64,000 bases of DNA from Alkalicoccobacillus porphyridii (GCF_007293315.1 NZ_VLXZ01000013.1:51556-115555), one strand, 5' to 3'. Counted from the stretch's first letter, positions 36,225-46,105 are shown. Notes: generated by a model not told the origin, from the letters alone. Numbers and translations are program-made.

Positions 36225-37487
36225 CTACGTCATTATGGGAAGGAGGATTTGCACCGAGGTCCCTTCGTTCTCTTTACTATCATATGTGACCTTTCCACCC
36301 ATCTTCTCAATTAATCGAATGGATACCATTGTCCCAAGACCAGTGCCTTTTTCTTTTGTAGAATAAAAGACCGTACCGATTTTATGTAGCTGTTCTTTTG
36401 TCATACCTTTGCCATTATCCGCTATTATTATCTGAACCATCTTGCCTTTTGAAGTAATATCAACATCAACAATACCTGTTGGAGCAGAGGCCTCAATTGC
36501 ATTTTTTATAAAATTAATTAGGGCTTGCTTAAGCTTAGAACGATCCGTCTCAATGAAGTACTCCTGCGTAGCTTCTGGTCCATTCAATAGAACGCCTTCT
36601 TTGTCCGCATATGGTCCTAGAAGTGTGGTAATGTGAGTCACACACTCATTAATAGGGACTCGCGTTTGGTTACCAAGCTGAGGCTTTGCAAGGTTTAGAT
36701 ACTCATAAATAATATTCTCTGCTCGGTTTAATTCACTTAAAATCAATTGATAATATTCCGGATTTACGTTATTTTTATTATCCTCTTCCTTCATTAATTG
36801 TAGAAAACCCTTTACTACAGTAAGAGGATTCCTAACTTCATGAGCAATAGAAGCGGATAGCTCACTAATTGATTGTTGCCTAACAGCATAAAGTAGCTCT
36901 TCCTGCATTCGCTCACGCTTTAAGAGCATCTCATATAGCATTCCTGCCACAACAGTCGAACCAACTAATAAACCCGCAAAGACTACTGCTGAGTATAGAA
37001 GCTCCAGCCCTTCAGAAGTTATTAAATCCTCCACCTGAAACGTTATACCAGCAAGAACGATTTGAAGGATAACAGGGGAAAGAATACATATCACTATGAT
37101 CTTTAAACGATTACTTTTCGCATGATTATCCTTAATTAAATATGTCATCCCATAAAAAAATGATGAATTAACGATAAGACCAATCACGCCGTAGATTAAC
37201 ATATCTCCACCGACATATATTCGCACTAGAAGCGTCGCTACACTGACAACGATCCCAGCTGTTCTACTTCCATAAATAAAGGCTATGACAATAGGAACAA
37301 ACCGAAGATCCCAGAGGATACCGAAGTCGGAAAAGGGCATGATCACACACAAAAAAGAAGAGATTGTCATAAACACGATGAGAACAAAATTATTTCTCTT
37401 TTCTGGTTTACCTTCATATAGAACTAAGTAAATGATGATTGGAGATAAAACAATTAAAACATGCAAAAATAATTTTTCAATTATCAC
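36225..37487 (-). CDS. Orphan membrane histidine kinase, KinB-like
   Basis: This 420-residue kinase has six or so membrane segments in the first 190 residues, resembling the 5TM-LYT sensor region, and almost no extracytoplasmic domain. The phospho-histidine box is SASIAHEVRNPLTVVKGFLQ, and ATP-binding boxes are FIKNAIEA, DNGKGM and GTGLGTMVS. No response regulator is adjacent, and the layout is that of sporulation kinase KinB or its relatives, which feed the Spo0 phosphorelay. GTG start with GGGAG upstream. The specific signal is unknown. Confidence 0.8.
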   Translation of the reverse strand: MIIEKLFLHVLIVLSPIIIYLVLYEGKPEKRNNFVLIVFMTISSFLCVIMPFSDFGILWDLRFVPIVIAFIYGSRTAGIVVSVATLLVRIYVGGDMLIYGVIGLIVNSSFFYGMTYLIKDNHAKSNRLKIIVICILSPVILQIVLAGITFQVEDLITSEGLELLYSAVVFAGLLVGSTVVAGMLYEMLLKRERMQEELLYAVRQQSISELSASIAHEVRNPLTVVKGFLQLMKEEDNKNNVNPEYYQLILSELNRAENIIYEYLNLAKPQLGNQTRVPINECVTHITTLLGPYADKEGVLLNGPEATQEYFIETDRSKLKQALINFIKNAIEASAPTGIVDVDITSKGKMVQIIIADNGKGMTKEQLHKIGTVFYSTKEKGTGLGTMVSIRLIEKMGGKVTYDSKENEGTSVQILLPIMT

Positions 37488-37686
37488 GATGCTGCCGCTC
37501 CCTATGCTTAATCAGATCATTTGCATGTTCTAATTATTCGACATTAATATCCTAATCCCTTTGTTAAAATGGAAAAAATGAACACAACGAATACATTCAA
37601 TGATATCGCTGGCTTATTAGAAGGGCGGCCGCCTTTGCTATCACAAGCAGAAATTGCAAAGAATGTGCATATGCCCGCCCCCATCA

Positions 37687-39519
37687 TTATCCCGTTTGCT
37701 TCTCAAGCTTCTGGTGAAGTCCGTAATAAAAACCCTTTTGATTCATAAGATCTTGATGACTTCCACTTTCCGTAATCTGCCCTTCCTGTAAAACAAAAAT
37801 CCGATCGGCTTGTTCAATGGTATTTAAACGGTGGGCAATCATAAAGCTTGTGCGTCCCTCCATTAGACGTTTTAACGCTTCTTGAATCCGCATTTCAGTA
37901 ATTGTATCAATACTAGAAGTCGCTTCATCCAAAATTAAAATAGAAGGATTGGCAAGAATAGCTCGAGCTATTGATAAGAGCTGCTTTTGCCCTTGGCTAA
38001 TCCCGCCCCCATCCTGCTTCAGCTTTGTATGATAACCATCAGACATCCTACATATGAAATCATGGGCATTAGCCATTTTTGCCGCCTCTATGACTTCTTC
38101 ATCCGTTGCATCTAGGCGACCATAGCGAATGTTCTCGATAATACTTCCTTGAAAAAGAAACGAATCCTGCAAAACAAAACCCATCTTCGTTCGTAGGCTT
38201 TCTTTTTGAATCTTTTTAGTATCTTGACCATCAATCAAAATTCGTCCTGCATTTACCTCGTAAAAATAAGACAGTAGGTTGATAATCGTTGTTTTTCCAG
38301 CTCCTGTTGGACCAACAAATGCTACAGTCTCTCCTGCTTTTACATCGAGGTTAATATCGTTCAGAATCAGCTCATTGTCATAGGAGAAACTCACACGATC
38401 AAATTGGACATGCCCCTCAATGTGATCAATTGGTTTAGCTCCCTCTTTATCTTGATCAAGGGGTTCATCAATTACTTCAAATACTCTTTCTGCACCGGCA
38501 ATAGCGGAGAGCAAGGTATTAAATTGATTCGCTAAATCATTTAACGGTCTTGTGAATTGTCTAGAATACTCCGCAAATATCACGATCGTTCCCACAGTCA
38601 CTCCTGCTTGCGGATTTAAAGCAAGTAATCCACCAACTCCTGCAATGACCGCAAAGCTTGCATTATTCAATACGTTCATTAGCTTCGGAATAAAACCGGA
38701 ATACGTCTGAGCCCAAAATCCAGCTGTTCGAAGCTTTGAATTACGTACCTCAAAATCACGAATTATTGGTTCTTCTCGAGAGAAGGTTTTGACCATTGCC
38801 TGACCAGCTATCGTTTCTTCAATATATCCATTCAACTCACCTAGATGACGCTGCTGTTCTTTGAAGAAGATAGAGGTACGTTTGGTAATCCACTTCATGC
38901 CTATCACCATTAATGGAATAACCATCAGAGTGACAGCTGTAAGAAGAGGACTTAGCCAAAGCATAACAGCAAGAATTCCTATAAACGTGATGGCACTTGA
39001 GAGTAATTGAATAATAGAACTGTTTAAGGTGTTACTGACGTTCTCCATATCATTTGTCATACGACTCATTAATTCCCCATGCTGCCTTTTGTCAAAATAA
39101 GCGAGAGGTAAACGTTGAATATGCAAAAACAACGTTGTTCGAATTTCTTGAACGGTTTGTTGTGAGATTCCAATCATCCAATAATTTTGAAACCAAGTAG
39201 CAAGTGAAAGGAGAACATATGTCACTGCCAACACTACTAGTAAGGACGGTAAGCCTTCTAAGCTCTGAGTTATAAAATAATCATCAATCGCCATACCTAC
39301 TAAAAAAGGACCGAGTAAGCTTAGGGAGGAACTAAGTACAGCCATTACGACAACAAGGAACATTTTGAAACGGTAAACCGATAGATACGACCAAATTCTT
39401 AGCAGTGTACCCTTCCAATCCTTTGCGGTTTTGTCCTTTCGTTGCGATTGTAAGTTTTGATGCTTCTGTTCTATATCAATTCGATCGTATTGAAAGGGCT
39501 CTTTCAGCCAGTTTGACAT
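37687..39519 (-). CDS. ABC exporter half-transporter (YfiC-like), canonical-Walker-B subunit
   Basis: This 610-residue protein has six membrane segments (residues 40-330) fused to an ATPase domain. Walker A is GPTGAGKTT and Walker B ILILDEATSSID with the catalytic glutamate. The signature is degenerate, ISQGQKQLL instead of LSGGQ. It starts two bases after its partner, so the two form a heterodimeric type IV drug or lipid exporter with one strong and one weak ATP site. B. subtilis YfiBC is the closest remembered pair. Confidence 0.88.
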   Translation of the reverse strand: MSNWLKEPFQYDRIDIEQKHQNLQSQRKDKTAKDWKGTLLRIWSYLSVYRFKMFLVVVMAVLSSSLSLLGPFLVGMAIDDYFITQSLEGLPSLLVVLAVTYVLLSLATWFQNYWMIGISQQTVQEIRTTLFLHIQRLPLAYFDKRQHGELMSRMTNDMENVSNTLNSSIIQLLSSAITFIGILAVMLWLSPLLTAVTLMVIPLMVIGMKWITKRTSIFFKEQQRHLGELNGYIEETIAGQAMVKTFSREEPIIRDFEVRNSKLRTAGFWAQTYSGFIPKLMNVLNNASFAVIAGVGGLLALNPQAGVTVGTIVIFAEYSRQFTRPLNDLANQFNTLLSAIAGAERVFEVIDEPLDQDKEGAKPIDHIEGHVQFDRVSFSYDNELILNDINLDVKAGETVAFVGPTGAGKTTIINLLSYFYEVNAGRILIDGQDTKKIQKESLRTKMGFVLQDSFLFQGSIIENIRYGRLDATDEEVIEAAKMANAHDFICRMSDGYHTKLKQDGGGISQGQKQLLSIARAILANPSILILDEATSSIDTITEMRIQEALKRLMEGRTSFMIAHRLNTIEQADRIFVLQEGQITESGSHQDLMNQKGFYYGLHQKLEKQTG

Positions 39520-39521
39520 CG

Positions 39522-41237
39522 TCAGGCCTCCTTCCCATATTGTGATGAGTAGAGCTCTTGATAGAAAGTCGAATTCGAAAGCAACTCCTCATGCGAGCCC
39601 TCAGCAAGTAATTCCCCATGTTCAAGTAACAGAATTCTATCTGTGGAAGCAGCCGTTGAGAGCTTTTGAGTAATAAGAATGGTGGTACATGGATACTGTT
39701 CTAATGCTCTTAAAAAAGCTGCCTCCGTACGATTATCAAGCGCACTTGTGCTGTCATCTAATAATAGGATTTGAGGCTCCCGTATCAGTGCACGAGCAAT
39801 AGCAATCCGTTGCTTTTGCCCTCCCGATAGGTTTACACCCCTCTGTCCAATTCTTGTCTCATATCCGTCTGGAAGCTTTTGAATGGTTTCATGAATTTGT
39901 GCAGCATCTGCCGCCCTGACGATTTCATTCAGATTAGCTTCTGGTTTACCCCATGAGATATTCTCACGTATTGTGCCTGAGAACAGCATGGTTTGCTGTG
40001 ACACATATCCAATGGATTCTCTAAGTACTTTTAAATCAAGCTCTTGGATATCTACATCATCTATTCGAATCATTCCCTCTTGCGGCGTGTAAAGTCGAGG
40101 GAGTAATTGAAGCAAAGATGACTTACCTGAACCAGTGGCTCCAAGAATGGCAATGGTTTGCCCGGATGAAATGTTAAAGGATACCTTCCTTAAAACCTCC
40201 TGCTCTGTTTTCCCATAGGAAAAAGAAACGTGATCAAATTTAATATTTCCTCTCAGGTAGGTTTCGGGATTAGCATCTGTAACCATTTCATCTGCATCAC
40301 AGGTCGTTAATACTTCTTCAATTCGTTCAGCGGAAGCTTTAGCTCTTGAAAGAAACATGATAATCATAGAAAGCACAGTCAGTGCCCCCATAATACGTGT
40401 CGCATAGTTTACAATAGCCACAATTTCTCCAACCTGTGCATTGCCTGTATTCAACTGAAAGCTGCCAAACCAAAGCACTGCAACAATGGATCCATTCATT
40501 AGTAATAATAAAACAGGCTGAGTAATTTCCATTAACCTTAAAGCCTTTACGGTTTGGTCCTTGAGCTGCGTATTATTAGTTACAAACCGTTTCGCTTCAT
40601 GACCACGTCTCACAAACGCTTTCACTAATTTCATTGCCATGAGATTCTCTCTCGTTACATGATTAACCTGATCCAATCGCCTCTGAACCCAGCCAAAGGA
40701 AAGAGCTCCTTTTTTCATAAGGATGGTTATAGTCAAGACCAATAAGGGGATAACAACGGCAAATACAAGAGCTAGGCGAGCATTAATAAAAAAAGATAAA
40801 ACGACGCCCCCAATAATTAATAACGGGGCTCTCATCATGATCCGTAGTCCCATAAACACCGTATTCTGAATCTGGGTCACATCGTTTGTTAATCTCATAA
40901 TCAGTGAAGATGTCGCAAAATCCTCAAGCTTTGCAAACGATGAAAGCTGGATGCGACGGAACATGGCCCCTCTTAAATCCAAACCAGTGCTCTGACCCGC
41001 ATGGGCAGCATAAAAAGAGTTAACAATACCAGCAAGAAAGGCTACTAATGAAGAAGCCATTAAAATGATTCCCCAAAAAATCACCACATTTAAATCACCT
41101 GCAACAACTCCATCATCTATAATTCGAGCCAAAATTAGAGGTGCAGTTAATTCCACGGCTAGCTCTACTAGCATCAAGAACAATGCTACGTACACAGCCA
41201 ACCGATATGGCTTTAAATATGAAAATACGGTCCTCAT
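39522..41237 (-). CDS. ABC exporter half-transporter (YfiB-like), degenerate-Walker-B subunit
   Basis: This 571-residue partner has Walker A GATGSGKSS, a good signature NLSGGQKQRIAIA, but Walker B ILLLDDSTSALD, where aspartate replaces the catalytic glutamate. Combined with the partner's altered signature this gives the expected asymmetric pair: the degenerate site is built from this Walker B and the partner's ISQGQ. The ATG at 41237 after GGGAG drops five residues. Substrate unknown; multidrug or lipid export is likely. Confidence 0.88.
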   Translation of the reverse strand: MRTVFSYLKPYRLAVYVALFLMLVELAVELTAPLILARIIDDGVVAGDLNVVIFWGIILMASSLVAFLAGIVNSFYAAHAGQSTGLDLRGAMFRRIQLSSFAKLEDFATSSLIMRLTNDVTQIQNTVFMGLRIMMRAPLLIIGGVVLSFFINARLALVFAVVIPLLVLTITILMKKGALSFGWVQRRLDQVNHVTRENLMAMKLVKAFVRRGHEAKRFVTNNTQLKDQTVKALRLMEITQPVLLLLMNGSIVAVLWFGSFQLNTGNAQVGEIVAIVNYATRIMGALTVLSMIIMFLSRAKASAERIEEVLTTCDADEMVTDANPETYLRGNIKFDHVSFSYGKTEQEVLRKVSFNISSGQTIAILGATGSGKSSLLQLLPRLYTPQEGMIRIDDVDIQELDLKVLRESIGYVSQQTMLFSGTIRENISWGKPEANLNEIVRAADAAQIHETIQKLPDGYETRIGQRGVNLSGGQKQRIAIARALIREPQILLLDDSTSALDNRTEAAFLRALEQYPCTTILITQKLSTAASTDRILLLEHGELLAEGSHEELLSNSTFYQELYSSQYGKEA

Positions 41238-41489
41238 GACATCTACTCCCACTGTATCTTTTACCTTGGTGATTATTTCGTTTACCTAATTATATCTTAT
41301 TTTGAATTGAATGACGATTATGACCGTTAACAAAATTTAAAAAGTGGAGAGAGAAAACGAAGGTTGATGATTAGGGGAAAAGTGGGAGGTTGATGATAAG
41401 GGGACCACTCTGCATTTCCATTGAAGCATTCCTCAGCAAATTTAATGCTCCAATGGTTTGAATGGACGAACTCTGAGCGTAAAATTGTT

Positions 41490-42476
41490 TCAGCTCCTAT
41501 CCTGAACAAAGATTAAGCTCGCTGTTGTTCCTTTTCCATACTCGGATTCAATTAAAAATTGTATACGAAGTTTTTCGCAAAGCTCATGTACTAAATGTAG
41601 CCCCATTCCCGTGGACTCTCCATATTTCCGACCATTTTCACCTGTATAGAAGGGACGATGAATCATTGGTAGGTCAGCGGATTGAATGCCTACCCCTTGA
41701 TCAATGATTTGAATAGTAGGATTCCCTTCTACTACATTCGCTTCGATCGATAATTGCTTCCCATGATCACGAGTATATTTAATAGCATTCACCACTAATT
41801 GATCAAGCATAAAGAGCAACCATTTTGGATCTGTGGAAACATATAGATTTTGATCAATTGTTAGCTTGGGGTACAGCTCCTTTAAGATAAATAGGCGTTT
41901 ATTTTCTTGAACGACCTGCTGAATGATTGTTTGAACATGAACAGATTTCACCCTAAAATCCTGTTCAAACTGTTCAAAGCGTGCAGTATGTAATGCTAAA
42001 TCCAAGCCTTTTTCAAGTCGCTTTAGTTCCGTTCGTAAGGCGGGGAATTCCTCATTTTCCTGTTCATTTTGTGTGATTAAGTTCATTACAGACACGGGTG
42101 TTTTCATTTGATGAACCCATTGGGTCATAAATTGTACTTGTTGATTTTTTCGGATCTCTAATTGATGCAGCTGGGCTTGGTGTTGATTATAGTGACGAGT
42201 CATAAGCTGATTATGAGCTACAATCATTGGATGACTTCCATCAATCTTAAAGTCATGATGATGTGAGGTATCATCATTAAGTTTACGGTAGTACGGAGCT
42301 AAGACAATAAACCTGTATATCAAATATCCTGTTAATAAAAGAAAAGATAAAAAAATAGCATAGAATACACTTGATGCTTGCGTTCCTGGATCAAGAAAAA
42401 GAATCGATATTAATATCAGCATCTGAAGAATGTAAACCGTAATTAGTAAGGTATGATCACGCCAAAATAACTTCAT
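41490..42476 (-). CDS. Intramembrane-sensing histidine kinase, BceS-like
   Basis: This 328-residue kinase has two membrane segments at the N-terminus with only a short external loop (FLDPGTQASS), the mark of BceS-type kinases that read the state of their partner ABC transporter. The histidine box is FMTQWVHQMKTPVSV; ATP boxes are LDQLVVNAIKYT, IDQGVGI and GMGLHLV. The ATG at 42476 overlaps the regulator's stop (ATGA). Last gene of the bceAB-RS-like module. Confidence 0.9.
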   Translation of the reverse strand: MKLFWRDHTLLITVYILQMLILISILFLDPGTQASSVFYAIFLSFLLLTGYLIYRFIVLAPYYRKLNDDTSHHHDFKIDGSHPMIVAHNQLMTRHYNQHQAQLHQLEIRKNQQVQFMTQWVHQMKTPVSVMNLITQNEQENEEFPALRTELKRLEKGLDLALHTARFEQFEQDFRVKSVHVQTIIQQVVQENKRLFILKELYPKLTIDQNLYVSTDPKWLLFMLDQLVVNAIKYTRDHGKQLSIEANVVEGNPTIQIIDQGVGIQSADLPMIHRPFYTGENGRKYGESTGMGLHLVHELCEKLRIQFLIESEYGKGTTASLIFVQDRS

Positions 42477-43177
42477 GCATTTCCACTCCACGTAATATGC
42501 ATCCGGTACCCAGCTCCCCTAATCGTCTCGATCGCGCTTTGTATACCAAGCCGCTGTAATTGCTTTCGTACTCTAGCCATATTCACATTCACTGTATTCT
42601 CGTCAATGAATTCCGTATCATCCCATAGTTTGTCTAAAATCGCTTGCCTAGTTACCACATTCGGATAACTTTTGATGAGCAGCTCTATCAACTGACATTC
42701 TCTTTTCGAGAGCATGACCGACTCTTGGCCGTAATGAAGCTCCATACGGTCTGGATGATAGCTTAAACCCTCCAAGCTTAGCTGCTTGTCTTCCGGTGTT
42801 GCCGCATACTCCCCATACGCCCTTCGCATATGACTGCGTACCTTGGCGACAAGGATATCTGTGTGGAAAGGCTTGGCTAGATAGTCATCGCCCCCATGTT
42901 CAAGGGCCATTACCTGATCAATTTCATTACTACGAGCAGATATAAAAATCACAGGGCAGGTTGATTTCTGGCGAATTTGCCTGCACCAGTAGAACCCGTC
43001 AAAGGTTGGCAAATTAATATCCAATAGAACAATTTTGGGTTGAACCTCTTCAAAATAATGAAGCAGATCAGACTCTCCGTGATGTAAAAAGACGGAGAAT
43101 CCATAGCGTTCCAGCTTCTCCCTTAACACCTCCGCAAGTTTTTTATCATCTTCAACTATAAGTACAGCTTCAGTCAT
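42473..43177 (-). CDS. OmpR-family response regulator, BceR-like
   Basis: This 234-residue regulator has a receiver domain with D53 in IVLLDINLPTFDG and a C-terminal winged helix (LSKRECQLIELLIKSYPNVVTRQAILDKLWDDTEFIDENTV). It follows the permease gene by 43 bases and overlaps the kinase start. A sequence matching the BceR-type operator lies upstream of the first gene of the module, so the system probably induces its own transporter. Confidence 0.92.
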   Translation of the reverse strand: MTEAVLIVEDDKKLAEVLREKLERYGFSVFLHHGESDLLHYFEEVQPKIVLLDINLPTFDGFYWCRQIRQKSTCPVIFISARSNEIDQVMALEHGGDDYLAKPFHTDILVAKVRSHMRRAYGEYAATPEDKQLSLEGLSYHPDRMELHYGQESVMLSKRECQLIELLIKSYPNVVTRQAILDKLWDDTEFIDENTVNVNMARVRKQLQRLGIQSAIETIRGAGYRMHITWSGNA

Positions 43178-43220
43178 CTTCTCACCCCAGGCTCATATTG
43201 GTTTGATTATAAGCTGACCC

Positions 43221-45149
43221 TCAGCTCTTTTCAATCATTCTCATTAGGCTGTTCAAATACTGCTTCCGCATAAGCAGAAAATAAATAAACTGAGCGAACA
43301 CAAACCCACTTATTACAACAAGAACATGTATAAGAATATTTGGCCTTTCAATAATCATTGATTGAAGCGCAACAAAGGCTACAGCTGAATGAATCAGTGA
43401 GACGATAAATGGCCCAAAAAACAAAATCATCATCTCTGCTGTTACAATCTGTCTCATCTTTTTGTAAGACAATCCTAATTTTCTTAAAGTAGCAAAACGA
43501 GCGGCATCCTGAGGTAGATAATTTTGAATTCGATAATAGAGGAAGCTACCCGTAGCAATAAAAAAGACAACCCCAATGACCGACCCCATAAATAACATAG
43601 TTTGATACATACTAATTGTTAAGATATATCTCAGTCCGCTTGAATTAAAATTAAACATTCTAATTAAAGGTTGACCATCACCGTATACCTCTTGAGACCG
43701 CTTTATCTGCTTTTGCTCAATCTGGTATCCGATAAATTCTGTACTTTGCCAATCGTCAATGTTGTATCCATAGAATATTTGATTATCGTCCATGTGGATT
43801 TGGTTATACAATTCATTGCTCACAACAATTGGATTCATTGAATATAGCATCGTAAATAGATTTTCCTCAGGTGCTTCTAAAGTGGTCACAGCTCTCTCTC
43901 TGCCAGAGGATAAAGGCAGCTCCTTAATGCTTAGAAAGCTGTTATGAGTTGGGAGCACTTGATTTTCATTAAGCTCGTAGGTTGGAAAACCACTTAGTTT
44001 GGCCAATTCATTATAATCATCTTGAGATACGATGTTGTAGATTTGTTCATACACCGTATCTAACTCCGCATCATAGGCCTCTGTTTCTACTACCTTTATT
44101 GTAAATTGATACAAATCATAATTTATTTCTGCGTCATTTAGCTCGCGGACCAGTTCTTGATTATCACGATTAGCTTCTTCGTGATTATATGATACATACG
44201 TCATAGCCAATGGCGTTTCAAAATCCCGTTCACCCCAGACCCCAAACGTGGCAATCGTTCCTGTGGCACAAATGGCAATGGTTGATACAATCGACACAAG
44301 AAAAAAGATTCGTGCATTGTCCTTTATCCTGTACATCAAATTAGAGCGACTGATCAATCTTGTCCCTTTCCAATTTTTATCAGGATTTCGTTGGAGCCAT
44401 TTCATCATAAATACACTTAACTGTGTAAACAAAAAATAAGTACCAACGATCACAATGAATGTTACAGGTATAAACCTAAAAACAACCTGCTCTTCTTGGG
44501 CTGATATAGAAAGCCAATAGCCATAACCAATAAGCAAAATAGCTAAGCCGCTTAAAAACTTTGATGCCGTAGGTGAAGATTTTGGTTTCATTGAGCCTTT
44601 AAGCAGGTCTACTACTTTAGACGTTCGTACCACAAATGAAGTGAAAAATGAAATAGTGATAAACAAAAGTGTAAATGAGAGGATTGTTAAACCAAGTGCC
44701 TTCCACGGCATATAAAAAGGCATTTCATCAAATAGGATAATTCTGCTGACAGCCATCAAAAATAGTTTTTCAAAAGCTAATCCTAATGATATTCCTATCA
44801 GGATGGCTCCAAATCCAATGAACGTGTTTTCAAAAAACAGTAGTTTTCGTAGCCTTCGTTTAGTTAGGCCATGTAGGATTAATAAACCGAATTCTTGTTT
44901 TCTAAATGAAAGAAATGAGCTCATTGAGTACAGCACAAAAAGAAACGAAAAGCTGAAAATAACAATTTGGGAGACCATCATACCCGATACAGCTAATGTG
45001 GTAATGTTTCCATCTTCCACACTTGGATGAAACACAAACACCGCATATACAAAAAAAACAAACACTGAAAACGCGCAGCTTAGCAAAAATGCAGCGTATG
45101 TTCGTTTATTACGAAGAATATTACGGTAAGCGAACTGACGAAAGGTCAC
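43221..45149 (-). CDS. ABC transporter permease, BceB-like
   Basis: This 642-residue permease follows the BceB plan: about ten membrane segments, FtsX-like repeats and one large external domain (roughly residues 305-510), the likely peptide-sensing region. I take GTG at 45149 as the start because GGGGGAG precedes it and the protein then begins TFRQFAYRNILRNKRTYAAF, the usual BceB N-terminus; the longer frame would overlap the ATPase by 170 bases. It overlaps the ATPase gene end by 29 bases, as in other bceAB operons. Confidence 0.9.
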   Translation of the reverse strand: MTFRQFAYRNILRNKRTYAAFLLSCAFSVFVFFVYAVFVFHPSVEDGNITTLAVSGMMVSQIVIFSFSFLFVLYSMSSFLSFRKQEFGLLILHGLTKRRLRKLLFFENTFIGFGAILIGISLGLAFEKLFLMAVSRIILFDEMPFYMPWKALGLTILSFTLLFITISFFTSFVVRTSKVVDLLKGSMKPKSSPTASKFLSGLAILLIGYGYWLSISAQEEQVVFRFIPVTFIVIVGTYFLFTQLSVFMMKWLQRNPDKNWKGTRLISRSNLMYRIKDNARIFFLVSIVSTIAICATGTIATFGVWGERDFETPLAMTYVSYNHEEANRDNQELVRELNDAEINYDLYQFTIKVVETEAYDAELDTVYEQIYNIVSQDDYNELAKLSGFPTYELNENQVLPTHNSFLSIKELPLSSGRERAVTTLEAPEENLFTMLYSMNPIVVSNELYNQIHMDDNQIFYGYNIDDWQSTEFIGYQIEQKQIKRSQEVYGDGQPLIRMFNFNSSGLRYILTISMYQTMLFMGSVIGVVFFIATGSFLYYRIQNYLPQDAARFATLRKLGLSYKKMRQIVTAEMMILFFGPFIVSLIHSAVAFVALQSMIIERPNILIHVLVVISGFVFAQFIYFLLMRKQYLNSLMRMIEKS

Positions 45150-45891
45150 GATTATCTCCCCCAAGTAATGAAAGAACCTGTACAATATTCTGGTAGAAGG
45201 ACTCGCGGTTATCTCCCTTATATATCTCATTAAAAAGTTTTCCGTCTTTGATGAAAAGAATACGGTCACAATAACTTGCCACCACTGCATCATGTGTGAC
45301 CATTAAAAGGGTTGTGCCTTCCTCTTTGTTCATTTTATGAAGCAGTTCCATGACATCCCCCGTCGCCTTGGAATCAAGGTTTCCTGTTGGTTCATCAGCA
45401 AGAACAAGCTTTGGTTTGTGAATAAGCGCCCGACCAATTGCCGTGCGTTGGAATTGACCACCGGATAACTCATATGTACGCTTATCAAGTAAATCATTCA
45501 AATGTAGCTTCTCAGCAATGGATTTTACCTTTTCCTGCATGCCAGAGATCGAAGTTTCACCTGCTAAAGTCAAGGGTAAAACGATATTTTCAGCGACTGT
45601 TAATGTATCAAGTAACTGAAAATCCTGGAACACAAAGCCTAAATTGCTAGAACGGAAGGTGGACAGCTCTTGTTCTTTTAATTGGTGAGGACTCTTACCA
45701 TCTAGTAATACCTGACCCGAGGTAGGGGCATCAATGGTTGAGATGATATTTAAAAGCGTTGTTTTTCCGCTACCAGATGGCCCCATAATCCCTACATACT
45801 CACCCTTCGCTACGTCAAAGGAGACATCCTCTAACGCTCGATAGGCAACTTTCCCACTATATGTTTTTGAGACATTTGTTACGGTCAACAT
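45121..45891 (-). CDS. ABC transporter ATPase, BceA-like
   Basis: This 256-residue ATPase has Walker A GPSGSGKTT, signature YELSGGQFQRTAIGRAL and Walker B LVLADEPTGNLD. The C-terminal extension (FYQNIVQVLSLLGG, then DLSSVRLP) is typical of BceA. With BceB it confers resistance to wall-active antimicrobial peptides by freeing lipid carriers. The ATG at 45891 is used: AAGGAGG lies before it and overlaps the stop codon of the micro-gene upstream, which indicates co-translation with that peptide. Confidence 0.92.
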   Translation of the reverse strand: MLTVTNVSKTYSGKVAYRALEDVSFDVAKGEYVGIMGPSGSGKTTLLNIISTIDAPTSGQVLLDGKSPHQLKEQELSTFRSSNLGFVFQDFQLLDTLTVAENIVLPLTLAGETSISGMQEKVKSIAEKLHLNDLLDKRTYELSGGQFQRTAIGRALIHKPKLVLADEPTGNLDSKATGDVMELLHKMNKEEGTTLLMVTHDAVVASYCDRILFIKDGKLFNEIYKGDNRESFYQNIVQVLSLLGGDNRDLSSVRLP

Positions 45892-45904
45892 GCTCCATTC
45901 CTCC

Positions 45905-46000
45905 TTAGTAAGCCTGAACAGTTCCAGCGGCAATCATTAAACTAATGACCCCAATAATAAATGTTGCCGACATAATTTTAATTCCTAGGCTGCCTCTCAC
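45905..46000 (-). CDS. 31-residue membrane micro-peptide P1, immediately upstream of the BceA-like ATPase
   Basis: GTG start, eight bases after AGGAG. The peptide has a basic start (MRGSLGIKI), a hydrophobic stretch (residues 9-26) and ends GTVQAY. The hydrophobic core followed by V-Q-A looks like a free-standing signal peptide with a signal-peptidase site. The stop codon touches the ribosome site of the ATPase gene, 13 bases before its ATG, so it belongs to the bceAB-like transcript. It resembles P2 next door: about half the positions are identical and the length is the same. I do not know a described role for such a peptide at bce loci. Confidence 0.7.
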   Translation of the reverse strand: MRGSLGIKIMSATFIIGVISLMIAAGTVQAY

Positions 46001-46080
46001 GAGATCAACTCCTGTTATTAGTATACCCATAGTGTACACTGTGAATAAAGGATCAGAAATCGATTATGCTTTCAGAAATC

Positions 46081-46094
46081 TTACATTCATGTAA
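46081..46094. promoter_or_regulatory. BceR-type operator
   Basis: TTACATTCATGTAA exactly fits TnACA-N4-TGTAA, the motif described for BceR-like regulators. It lies 81 bases upstream of P1. A TATACT at 46020-46025 seems too close to the P1 ribosome site to serve as the promoter, so the start of transcription is not fixed. Confidence 0.7.
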
Positions 46095-46105
46095 GATAAG
46101 CAAAA

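Noticed and set aside
37569..37749. Plus-strand frame of about 60 codons starting MEKMNTTNTFND
   Set aside because: No ribosome site, and its second half is antisense to the conserved end of the ABC exporter gene.
41327..41509. 60-codon minus-strand frame after the BceS-like gene
   Set aside because: It overlaps the kinase's end, has no clear ribosome site, and resembles no protein.
43221..45293. BceB-like permease starting at 45293
   Set aside because: The extra 48 N-terminal residues overlap the ATPase gene and lack a ribosome site; GTG at 45149 gives the usual family N-terminus.
46020..46049. Promoter TTTATT-18-TATACT for P1 and the bce-like operon
   Set aside because: Its predicted start would fall within the P1 ribosome site, so it is not listed as a feature.
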